From assembly GCA_008932955.1 (NCBI GenBank), contig WBXE01000017.1, positions 1-21,078 of the forward strand: a stretch of 21,078 nucleotides of DNA. The letters run 5' to 3'. Both the position numbers and the translations under genes were made by a program. Numbering within the stretch: position 1 is the first letter of the stretch; each line of letters begins with the position of its first letter. Positions 15,087 through 21,078 of the stretch are shown here, piece by piece. A model generated the notes under the pieces. The model had not been told where the DNA came from. It ran no database searches and was given only the letters and a program-made list of their open reading frames with translations. Source of the DNA: Verrucomicrobiota bacterium. GTDB lineage: Bacteria; Verrucomicrobiota; Verrucomicrobiia; Verrucomicrobiales; Akkermansiaceae.

Positions 15087-16562
15087 ATGAAAACCCTAAC
15101 CACCATCTTGTGGGGAATCTTCGCCGCGGCGGCGCTGGCGGCGCCCAAGCCGCCGGAACCACCGCCCTTGGAAGAGCCCAAGCCGCCGCCGGCCCAGGTG
15201 TCATCCTCGGAAGGAATGCCGCCGCTGCCCTATCCGGTGGTGCCGCAAAAACGCCAGGAACGCAAAAACCCGCCGCAACCGCCGGTATTACTCACTAAAA
15301 TCCGCACTCCGGACGCCGAGGACTGGGCGCGCACGCCCCACGATTTAAAAAAACTCTTGGAATGGATGAGCGGCGAAATGGGTGCGAGCTTCACCTCCAA
15401 CATCAAGACCTGGGCCGAGATTTCCACCAACCCACGCGAAAACCCGGTCCTCTACCGCTCCGGTTACAAACCATTCACCCTCGAACCCAAGGAGGCCGCC
15501 CGCCTCCGCGAGTACCTGCGCAACGGCGGCACCGTCATCTTCAACGCTCTCGTCGGCCACCCGGATTTCTATCAATCCGCGCTGGAGGCCGCGCGGCAGG
15601 TGTTGCCGGAAAGCCCGGTCTATCGGCTGCGCCTCGACCATCCCTTGTTCCATGCCTACCATGATATCAAGCAGGTGAAGTACCGTGAGCGCGCCATTCG
15701 CGACGGAGTGGTTAGTGACGCCTATCCATGGATCGACGCGGTGGATATCGACAACCGCAGCGCTATCCTTATCTCGCGCTTCGACATTGCCATGGGCTGG
15801 GAAAAAAACCGCCACGATAGTTGGGGCTACGAGGATGCCGACGCCCGCCGTCTCGGGGCCAACCTGCTCTCGTATGTCACCGCCATGCAGGAGGCCGGCC
15901 GCAGCGCCGGCAAAAGCGTCGAACTCGCCGATGCCGGCGGATCCAAGGCTGGCAGCCTGCACGTCGGTTGGGTCGCCCACGTTGGCCCGTGGAAAACCCG
16001 GCCCGCCGCATTGCCGATGTTGTTGCGCAAACTCAATGAGCAAACTGGCGCGCCAGTGTCCTTCGAATGGCGCGAGGTCGCCTTGTCCAACGCCTCAATG
16101 TTTGAAACGCCCTTGCTCTATCTAACGGGTACTACGGATTTCGCCCTCGGCGACAACGAGCGCGCCAACCTGCGGCAATTCCTGTTGAAAGGCGGGGTCC
16201 TGTTTGCCGAGGCCGGCGACGGTCGCTCGACCTTCGATACGGCCTTCCGCGCGGAAATGGCCCGGGTCCTGCCCGACCACCCGCTGCTGCCGGTGGCCGC
16301 TTCCGCCGCGCTTTTCCACCAACCTAACGAGATCAGCGCGGTCAAGCTGCGGCCAGCCCTTGCCGCGCAACTCGACAAGAAGGCGAGCGCTGCGCCCGAG
16401 TTATTTGCCACCGAGATCAACGGTGCCACCGCCGTGATTTATTGCCCGCGCGATCTATCCGCCGGTTGGGAACAGTCCCCCGCCCCCTACGCCATCGGCT
16501 ACGAAGCCGCCGACTCCACCGCGCTCGGCGTGAACATCCTCTTCCACGCCCTCGTCAGGTAA
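15087..16562 (+). CDS. Exported DUF4159-family protein with two tandem domains
   Basis: The 491-residue protein has a signal peptide (MKTLTTILWGIFAAAALA), then a proline-rich linker (about 20-70), then two copies of a DUF4159-like module. Module 1 (about 71-275) has PVLYRSGYKPFTL, LREYLRNGGTVIF and a DHPLFHAYHD segment. Module 2 (about 290-491) repeats the order with PLLYLTGTTDFAL, LRQFLLKGGVLFAEA, DHPLLP and ALGVNILFHAL at the end. The family is common beside DUF58/MoxR/VWA genes in Planctomycetes and Verrucomicrobia and is thought to be envelope-associated; its biochemical function is not known to me. The next gene, in the same direction, encodes DUF58, which fits this context. No MoxR gene lies between them. 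Confidence 0.85.
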   Translation: MKTLTTILWGIFAAAALAAPKPPEPPPLEEPKPPPAQVSSSEGMPPLPYPVVPQKRQERKNPPQPPVLLTKIRTPDAEDWARTPHDLKKLLEWMSGEMGASFTSNIKTWAEISTNPRENPVLYRSGYKPFTLEPKEAARLREYLRNGGTVIFNALVGHPDFYQSALEAARQVLPESPVYRLRLDHPLFHAYHDIKQVKYRERAIRDGVVSDAYPWIDAVDIDNRSAILISRFDIAMGWEKNRHDSWGYEDADARRLGANLLSYVTAMQEAGRSAGKSVELADAGGSKAGSLHVGWVAHVGPWKTRPAALPMLLRKLNEQTGAPVSFEWREVALSNASMFETPLLYLTGTTDFALGDNERANLRQFLLKGGVLFAEAGDGRSTFDTAFRAEMARVLPDHPLLPVAASAALFHQPNEISAVKLRPALAAQLDKKASAAPELFATEINGATAVIYCPRDLSAGWEQSPAPYAIGYEAADSTALGVNILFHALVR

Positions 16563-16594
16563 AATCCTAAATCCTCCCGAGTAACTTGAAGATT

Positions 16595-16719
16595 TACCGC
16601 AGAGTAGCAAAGGCCGCAAAGGGGCGCAAAGTGGAATGGATTATCGAGAAAAATTCCGTCTTGCTCCGCGTCCCTTTGCGACCTTTGCGACCTTTGCGAC
16701 CTTTGCGGCTTTGCGGTAA
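16595..16719. repeat. Repeat family D: CTTTGCG-word inverted repeat
   Basis: The left arm (16595-16631) runs TACCGCAGAG then GCAAAGGCCGCAAAGG and GCGCAAAG. The right arm (16674-16718) is three CTTTGCGAC units followed by CTTTGCGG and CTTTGCGGTA. The outer TACCGC/GCGGTA and the GCAAAG/CTTTGC words pair across a loop of about 42 bases. Similar CTTTGCG-type hairpins occur in many environmental bacterial genomes to my knowledge, without an assigned function. Confidence 0.8.
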
Positions 16720-16834
16720 GCATTTGGCAGTTACTCAACGCTCCACACCCCCAGCGCGGCGGGTTCTGGTGCTAAATCCTAAATCAGATCTCAGGGCTTT
16801 TCGCAGTTCAGCATTTCAGCTTTTTCTTCACCCC

Positions 16835-16868
16835 TCTTGTCTTGCGTCTTGCGTCTTGCAGTCTTGTG
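16835..16868. repeat. Tandem TCTTGCG heptamers before the DUF58 gene
   Basis: TCTTG, then TCTTGCG twice, then TCTTGCAG and TCTTGTG, form a short tandem array of about 7-nt period directly upstream of the DUF58 start at 16881. It resembles one arm of family C (GTCTT words), but no complementary arm is visible nearby. It may be a half element or a decayed copy. Confidence 0.65.
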
Positions 16869-16880
16869 CCTTCTTCCCCA

Positions 16881-17780
16881 ATGGCTTCCTTCAGTGACTT
16901 TCTAACTGTCGAGACGATGCGTCGCCTCGATCACTTGGCGCTCGGCTCGCGCTGGACCGCGGAGGGCGGGCGGGCGGGGCGCCACTCGAGCGTGCTCAAG
17001 GGAGCGAGCGTAGAATTCCGCGACCATCGCAACTACGTGCAAGGCGATAACCTGCGCCACCTTGATTGGAAGTTATTTGGTCGCAGCGAGCGCTATTTCA
17101 TCAAGCAATACCATGAGGAAACCAGCCTGCGCGTCCACCTCGTGCTCGATGCGTCCGCATCGATGGCATTCCAGCATTCCGGACTCACCAGCAAGTTTGA
17201 ATTCGCCCGCCAACTCGCCGCCGCCGCCGCCTATCTCGCCCATCACCAGCAGGACTGCTTCGGCCTCGTCATCTACGACGACCAAGTCCGCCGCTGGCTG
17301 CCCACCAAGGGCGGTAGCCGTAATGTTAGAAATTTCCTCGAAGCCCTCGGAGCCCATCAACCTGGCGGCCGCACCGCTACCGGCAAGGCGCTCGAGGCAC
17401 TCGCCGAGGGCATGGCGCGCCGCGGCTTGGTGCTGATGTTGTCTGATTTGTTGGATGATCCCGAGGCGGTGTTCCGCGCGCTGGCGCATTTCCGCCGCCG
17501 CGGCCACGACGTGGTGCTCGTCCACATCCTCGACCCCGCCGAGCTCACGCTGCCCTTTGATGGAGTATCTGACTTCATCGACATGGAAACCGGCGAACGC
17601 CTCGAGGCCGATGCCGCGCTGGTCCGCCGCGCTTACCGCGATGCCATCGACGCTGCCATCGCCAGTTTTCGTGCCCGCTGCGGCGCACTGCGGGTCGATT
17701 ACCGCCTCGCCACGACCGACCGACCGCCCGCCGCGTTTCTCAGCGAGTTGTTAGCCGAACGCCAGCGCCTCGGTGCCTGA
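16881..17780 (+). CDS. DUF58 domain protein (VWA-like, MoxR-associated family)
   Basis: DUF58 proteins are usually encoded next to MoxR AAA+ ATPases and VWA proteins and are thought to assist assembly or stress functions at the envelope. The 299-residue protein has the DUF58 signature FRDHRNYVQGDNLRHLDWKL (46-65) followed by RYFIKQYHEET, and a VWA-type metal site DASAS (90-94, DxSxS) within LHLVLD-like strand context (RVHLVLDASASM). No membrane segment is seen. ATG 16881 was chosen; an ATG at 16842 would start inside the TCTTGCG repeat and add a non-conserved stretch. The gene pairs with DUF4159 upstream, but no moxR or batA-type gene is adjacent. It ends six bases before the convergent proS stop codon, so the two 3' ends nearly touch. 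Confidence 0.9.
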   Translation: MASFSDFLTVETMRRLDHLALGSRWTAEGGRAGRHSSVLKGASVEFRDHRNYVQGDNLRHLDWKLFGRSERYFIKQYHEETSLRVHLVLDASASMAFQHSGLTSKFEFARQLAAAAAYLAHHQQDCFGLVIYDDQVRRWLPTKGGSRNVRNFLEALGAHQPGGRTATGKALEALAEGMARRGLVLMLSDLLDDPEAVFRALAHFRRRGHDVVLVHILDPAELTLPFDGVSDFIDMETGERLEADAALVRRAYRDAIDAAIASFRARCGALRVDYRLATTDRPPAAFLSELLAERQRLGA

Positions 17781-17786
17781 GATCGA

Positions 17787-19325
17787 TTAGTAACTCCGCC
17801 CCCAGATGGCGCGGGTGGTGGTCTCCTGGCCGGTGAGGAAACACTTGCCGCTGGCCGCTTGAGCGAGGTCCTGCGGCAGGGATGCACCGGGAACCGGGAG
17901 GCAGCGGATGGTGATTTTGTGTTGTTTGGAAAGTTCCTCTTCCTGTGCGCGGCTGCCGGCCCAAGGGGTGTAGAGCCAACCGGGGTTGTCCTGGGCCCAG
18001 TGGGCGTGGAAGGCGGCGAGATCGGTGCAGGAGGTGATGTTGCTATCGCGCAAGCTCGTGGCGCGGGCGAGCAAGGTCTGATGGATTTCGTCGAGCTGTT
18101 CGTGAGCGCGGCGGATGAAGTCTTCCTGAATAACAAATTCCTTGGCGGCCACCGCTTGATCGCGGCGCTGCACACAGATTTTGCTGGTCTCCAGATCGCG
18201 CGGGCCGATTTCGATGCGGATCGGCACGCCCTTTTTAATCCACTCCCATTTTTTGACGCCGCCGCTCAGGTCGCGGGTATCCACCAGCACCCGCAGCGGG
18301 TCGCCGCAATACATTTGGTGGCGCAGGGTTTCGGCCAATGCCTGGCAGGCGTCGAGCACCGCTTGCTTGCTGTCTTCCTTGGGAGTGATCGGCAGAATAA
18401 CAATTTGTTGGGTAGCGACGCGCGGCGGCAAGATCAGCCCGTCGTCATCCGAGTGCGCCATGATCAGGGTGCCAATGAGGCGGGTGGATACACCCCACGA
18501 GGTGGTGTGGACGTGCGCCACTTGGCCGTCGCGGCCAGCAAAGGCGATATTCTGGGCCTTGGAAAAATTTTGGCCGAGGTAGTGTGAGGTACCGGCCTGG
18601 ATGGCCTTGTTATCCTGGACCATGGCCTCGACGGTGAGGGTCATATTGGCACCGGGGAAGCGTTCGTTCTCGGTTTTTTCGCCGGCGACGACGGGGATGG
18701 CCAGGTGGTCGCGGAGAAATTCTTCGTAAAGCCGGTGGATCAACCTGGTTTCGATGATGGCCTCGTCGTGGGTTTCGTGGGCGGTGTGGCCTTCCTGCCA
18801 AAGAAACTCGGCGGTGCGCAAAAATAACCGCGGCCGCATCTCCCACCGCATCACGTTGGCCCATTGGTTGATCAACAACGGCAGGTCGCGATACGATTCT
18901 ATCCAGCGCGCAAAGGCCGCTCCAATGATCGTCTCCGAAGTGGGCCGAATCACATAAGGCTCGGCGAGTTCGCCGCTGGGAATGAGCTTGGTCTTGCCGG
19001 TGAGCGGGTCCTTGACCGACTCTAACCGATGATGGGTGACCACCGCGCATTCAGTGGCAAAGCCCTCGGCGTGCTCGGCTTCCTTTTCCAGATAGGCCAG
19101 CGGGATGAGCAGCGGAAAGTAGGCGTTCTGGTGGCCGGTGGCTTTGAAGCGGCGGTCGAGCTGTTGTTGGATGAGTTCCCAAATCCCGTAGCCCCAGGGC
19201 TTGATGACCATGCAGCCGCGCGTTTCCGAGTTTTCGGCGAGGTCGGCGGCTTTGATCACTTGCTGATACCATTCAGGAAAGTCTTGGGCGCGGGTCGGGG
19301 TGATGGCGGTCTTTTCGGCGGACAT
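17787..19325 (-). CDS. proS: Prolyl-tRNA synthetase, type 3 (archaeal/eukaryotic-like)
   Basis: ProRS is a class II enzyme that attaches proline to tRNA-Pro. The 512-residue protein follows the archaeal/eukaryotic-like type 3 layout: no editing insertion domain between motifs 2 and 3, and a C-terminal zinc-binding-type domain ending in the typical WGRSY. Visible signatures are FPEWYQQVI near the N-terminus, IRPTSETII (126-134), motif 2 region QWANVMRWEMRPRLFLRTAEF (first 20 residues from 154), WQEGHTAH (176-183), GTSHYLGQNF (245-254), TTSWGVSTRLIG motif 3 (274-285) and the anticodon-binding domain from about 305. ATG 19325 gives the expected N-terminus. Upstream lie a family A repeat and the gap terminator, so it is probably transcribed on its own. 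It is convergent with DUF58. Confidence 0.97.
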   Translation of the reverse strand: MSAEKTAITPTRAQDFPEWYQQVIKAADLAENSETRGCMVIKPWGYGIWELIQQQLDRRFKATGHQNAYFPLLIPLAYLEKEAEHAEGFATECAVVTHHRLESVKDPLTGKTKLIPSGELAEPYVIRPTSETIIGAAFARWIESYRDLPLLINQWANVMRWEMRPRLFLRTAEFLWQEGHTAHETHDEAIIETRLIHRLYEEFLRDHLAIPVVAGEKTENERFPGANMTLTVEAMVQDNKAIQAGTSHYLGQNFSKAQNIAFAGRDGQVAHVHTTSWGVSTRLIGTLIMAHSDDDGLILPPRVATQQIVILPITPKEDSKQAVLDACQALAETLRHQMYCGDPLRVLVDTRDLSGGVKKWEWIKKGVPIRIEIGPRDLETSKICVQRRDQAVAAKEFVIQEDFIRRAHEQLDEIHQTLLARATSLRDSNITSCTDLAAFHAHWAQDNPGWLYTPWAGSRAQEEELSKQHKITIRCLPVPGASLPQDLAQAASGKCFLTGQETTTRAIWGRSY

Positions 19326-19416
19326 AATGGCTGGCCGCTATTCAAACCGCGAACCGTGCTGAAAACCACCAAAAATATCCGCCGACGTTCATTTGGCCTT
19401 CTGAATCACTTGGGCT

Positions 19417-19528
19417 GAGGAGCCACCACATTCTAGTGGTGGTGGCGGAAGGGCGGCCCATGACTGAGTGCCGAAGGCTCGCATCATGGTCGTCGTTCCG
19501 CACGACGACAGTAAGGTCGTCGCTCCTC
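19417..19528. repeat. Repeat family A, copy 2 (three-hairpin element)
   Basis: This copy has the same length, 112 bp, as copy 1 at 1219-1330 and aligns along its whole length with only single-base indels. The outer stem is perfect here (GAGGAGC with GCTCCTC). Inside are GCCACCAC/GTGGTGGC, a longer arm with GCGGAA..TTCCGC and GGCCCATGA..TCATGGTC, and CGACGAC/GTCGTCG. The 3-hairpin plan is kept although the bases differ. It sits between the gap terminator and the proS start. Confidence 0.82.
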
Positions 19529-19578
19529 AAGACCGCCAGGACGACTGGCCATGCTGACTCAAAGGAGCGCCGTGCATG

Positions 19579-19608
19579 CAAAAACGGCGGCCCTTGCGGA
19601 CCGCCGTT
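19579..19608 (-). terminator. Intrinsic terminator of gap
   Basis: On the minus strand a perfect 8-bp stem AACGGCGG/CCGCCGTT encloses a 10-nt loop and is followed by a run of Ts (TTTTT). It begins about 29 bases after the gap stop codon. This is a textbook rho-independent terminator. Confidence 0.88.
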
Positions 19609-19636
19609 AGCTTGAAACCAAACTTGGAAATGGATG

Positions 19637-20683
19637 TTAGATCCCTTTTTTAACCACGTCGGAGAGCAAATCGATGACGCGGTTGGAATAACCCCACTCG
19701 TTGTCATACCAGCTGACGAGCTTGAAGAAGGTGGAGTTCAGTTCGATGGACGAGCTGCCGTCAAAGATCGAGGACGCCTTGTGATGGATGAAGTCGCTGG
19801 AAACTACTTCGTCTTCGGTGTATTCGAGGATACCCTTGAGGTAGGTCTCGGAAGCGTTTTTCATCGCCGCCTTGATCTCGGCCAGCGAGGTCGGCTTGAC
19901 GGTCTTGACGGTGAGGTCCACCACGGAAACCGTCGGGGTAGGCACGCGGAAGGCCATGCCGGTGAGCTTGCCTTTGACTTCCGGACAGACCAGCGCGACG
20001 GCCTTGGCGGCGCCGGTGGTGGAAGGAATAATGTTGAGCGCAGCGGTACGGCCACCCTTCCAATCCTTCTTAGACGGACCATCCACGGTTTTTTGGGTGG
20101 CGGTGTAGGAATGCACGGTGGTCATCAGACCCTCGGCAATGCCGAATCCTTCCTTGAGCAACACGTGCACCACCGGGGCCAAGCAGTTGGTGGTGCAGCT
20201 GGCGTTGGAAATGATGTGGTGGTTGGCGGGATCATAGGTTTCGTCATTGACGCCTTGGACGAGAGTGACGTCTTCGCCCTTGGCCGGGGCAGAGATGATG
20301 ACCTTCTTGGCACCGGCTGTGAGATGACCCTTGGCCATTGCCGCATCGGTGAACAGGCCGGTGGACTCGATGACCACATCCACACCGAGGGCTTTCCACG
20401 GCAGATCGGCGGGGGTCCTGGCGCTAACCACCTTGATTTCGTTGCCGTTGACGACGATCACATCATCTTCTTCGAGCTCCGGGGAGGATTTCTTGGACGA
20501 CACCGTGCCGTTGAAGCGGCCTTGGGTGGAGTCGTATTTGAGAAGATAGGCGAGGTTGTCGGCGGGCACGATGTCACCCACGGCGACAACATTGAAGGTG
20601 GTGCCGAGGTGGCCTTGTTCGACGAGGGCACGGAAGACAAGGCGTCCGATGCGACCGAATCCATTGATGGCAATAGTAGTCAT
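19637..20683 (-). CDS. gap: Glyceraldehyde-3-phosphate dehydrogenase, type I
   Basis: GAPDH oxidises and phosphorylates glyceraldehyde 3-phosphate to 1,3-bisphosphoglycerate in glycolysis, with NAD+. The 348-residue protein has the N-terminal Rossmann motif INGFGRIGRLVFR (6-18), the catalytic signature SNASCTTNCLAP with Cys163 as nucleophile, His191 in VHSYTATQ, the GRTAALNIIPSTTGAAKAV segment and the C-terminal SWYDNEWGYSNRV. Asp37 in VGDI favours NAD over NADP (family knowledge). It is slightly longer than typical (about 333-337), with extra residues near 60-75. A strong terminator follows, and a sigma-70-like promoter lies about 60 bases upstream, so the gene appears monocistronic. Confidence 0.98.
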   Translation of the reverse strand: MTTIAINGFGRIGRLVFRALVEQGHLGTTFNVVAVGDIVPADNLAYLLKYDSTQGRFNGTVSSKKSSPELEEDDVIVVNGNEIKVVSARTPADLPWKALGVDVVIESTGLFTDAAMAKGHLTAGAKKVIISAPAKGEDVTLVQGVNDETYDPANHHIISNASCTTNCLAPVVHVLLKEGFGIAEGLMTTVHSYTATQKTVDGPSKKDWKGGRTAALNIIPSTTGAAKAVALVCPEVKGKLTGMAFRVPTPTVSVVDLTVKTVKPTSLAEIKAAMKNASETYLKGILEYTEDEVVSSDFIHHKASSIFDGSSSIELNSTFFKLVSWYDNEWGYSNRVIDLLSDVVKKGI

Positions 20684-20743
20684 AGTGTATTGGGGGATGC
20701 GTTAGGGGGAAGCGCCAAGCAGCATATCCGCCCGCGCCGCGAG

Positions 20744-20771
20744 ATGTTAGCCAAAATCCGCCAGCCGTCAA
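20744..20771 (-). promoter_or_regulatory. Candidate sigma-70 promoter of gap
   Basis: On the minus strand TTGACG (-35) is separated by 16 bases from TAACAT (-10). The -35 box matches 5 of 6 and the -10 box 4 of 6 consensus positions. Transcription would begin roughly 50 bases before the gap ATG at 20683. No Shine-Dalgarno sequence is visible before that ATG. Confidence 0.5.
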
Positions 20772-20842
20772 CCCTGCTGCTGCGGAAACACAAATATGCG
20801 CAAATGGCAGAATCCGCGCAACGGCGGGGCACGGGCTACCTA

Positions 20843-20981
20843 GGAGTGCGGCAGCTTGCTGCCGCCTGGCCAAGCCAGCTTGCTGGCGAGTGTGCATCGC
20901 AGGGCAACCTCTCATTCGCTGCTCCGCACCACGGCGGGCAAGCCCGCCCGCAACATGGCGGGGGCAAGCCCCCGAACTCCA
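20843..20981. repeat. Repeat family B, cluster 2 (CAAG/CTTG-centred palindromes)
   Basis: Four perfect palindromes share a CTTG or CAAG centre but have different stems: GCGGCAG-CTTG-CTGCCGC (20848-20865), GCCAG-CTTG-CTGGC (20874-20887), GCGGG-CAAG-CCCGC (20934-20947) and CGGGGG-CAAG-CCCCCG (20959-20974). GGAGTG precedes the first and AACTCCA follows the last, as an outer inverted pair. The cluster lies upstream of the gap promoter. Confidence 0.85.
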
Positions 20982-21078
20982 GCGCATGCGGCGCTTCTAA
21001 TGATATCATTCATTCTCGACCGCGCGATATGATGTGGAATCGCGGAGGCCTTGCAAGCAGGCGGACTGATGGAAGCAG

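Larger units (their letters stand above)
16563..16880. other. Repeat-filled spacer between the DUF4159 and DUF58 genes
   Basis: These 318 bases hold no gene. From left to right they contain AAATCCTAAATC just after the stop, the CTTTGCG-word hairpin (16595-16719), a second CTAAATCCTAAATC (from 16772), CAGTTCAGCATTTCAGC (16804-16820) and tandem TCTTGCG words (16835-16868) that end close to the DUF58 start. No terminator or promoter could be called with confidence. Confidence 0.65.
19326..19636. other. Spacer between gap and proS
   Basis: These 311 bases hold the gap terminator (19579-19608), the second family A element (19417-19528) and about 90 bases immediately upstream of proS. A promoter for proS is expected here, but none with good -35 and -10 boxes was found. 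No open frame worth calling is present. Confidence 0.6.
20684..21078. other. Upstream region of gap up to the window end
   Basis: These 395 bases hold the candidate gap promoter (20744-20771), a cluster of family B palindromes (20843-20981) and about 95 bases at the right edge in which I see nothing recognisable. No convincing gene is present; the neighbouring gene must start or end outside the window. Confidence 0.6.

Noticed and set aside
15345..16043. Minus-strand open frame of 232 codons opposite the DUF4159 gene
   Set aside because: The plus-strand frame has a signal peptide and duplicated modules; this one is a shadow.
16674..16718. Possible regulator-binding iterons or replication origin
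   Set aside because: The CTTTGCG units are matched by a complementary arm, no dnaA or rep gene is near, and no DnaA-box cluster was seen.
17859..18587. Plus-strand open frame of 242 codons opposite proS
   Set aside because: It lies entirely inside proS on the other strand and lacks any known signature.

Overview
The window (21,078 bp, GC-rich) is chromosomal DNA from a bacterium, most probably a member of the Verrucomicrobiota or a close PVC relative. That is an inference from gene content: a DUF4159 protein beside a DUF58 protein, a very large alanine-rich TPR protein, start codons that mostly lack a visible Shine-Dalgarno sequence, and intergenic spaces packed with structured repeats. No rRNA, tRNA, CRISPR array, transposase or phage gene was seen.

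Layout. Positions 1-1209 hold the 3' three quarters of glnS (+). A small heat-shock protein (1442-1897, -) converges on it. A minus-strand series follows, in transcription order: sigma-54 activator-like regulator (9959-8574), secreted TPR protein (8486-5892), dapB (5704-4967), Deg-like PDZ protein (4823-3348) and LutA-like iron-sulfur protein (3118-2360). Divergent from the regulator are a PAS histidine kinase and an overlapping single-domain response regulator (10242-12238, +). Next come an MBL-fold hydrolase (13409-12378, -), an MFS transporter (14828-13569, -), a DUF4159 and a DUF58 protein (15087-17780, +), a type 3 prolyl-tRNA synthetase (19325-17787, -) and glyceraldehyde-3-phosphate dehydrogenase (20683-19637, -).

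The genes are mostly housekeeping: aminoacyl-tRNA synthesis, lysine/diaminopimelate synthesis, glycolysis, proteostasis and signalling. Two proteins look like non-catalytic or non-phosphorylatable versions of well known families. The Deg-like protein has no visible catalytic triad, and the NtrC-like regulator has Ala where the receiver Asp should be.

The most unusual content lies between the genes. At least five families of structured repeat occur: (A) a 112-bp three-hairpin element, two copies; (B) short perfect palindromes with a constant CAAG/CTTG centre and stems that differ but stay complementary, one cluster of which forms the C-terminus of the MBL protein; (C) long imperfect inverted repeats built from a 7-nt word (AGAAGAC/GTCTTCT), which fill all three spacers of the TPR-dapB-PDZ-lutA gene series; (D) an inverted repeat built from CTTTGCG words; (E) an AT-rich inverted repeat built from ATCA/TGAT words. 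C, D and E differ in sequence but share one plan: tandem short words, a unique centre, then the complementary words. This is the best candidate in the window for something poorly described.
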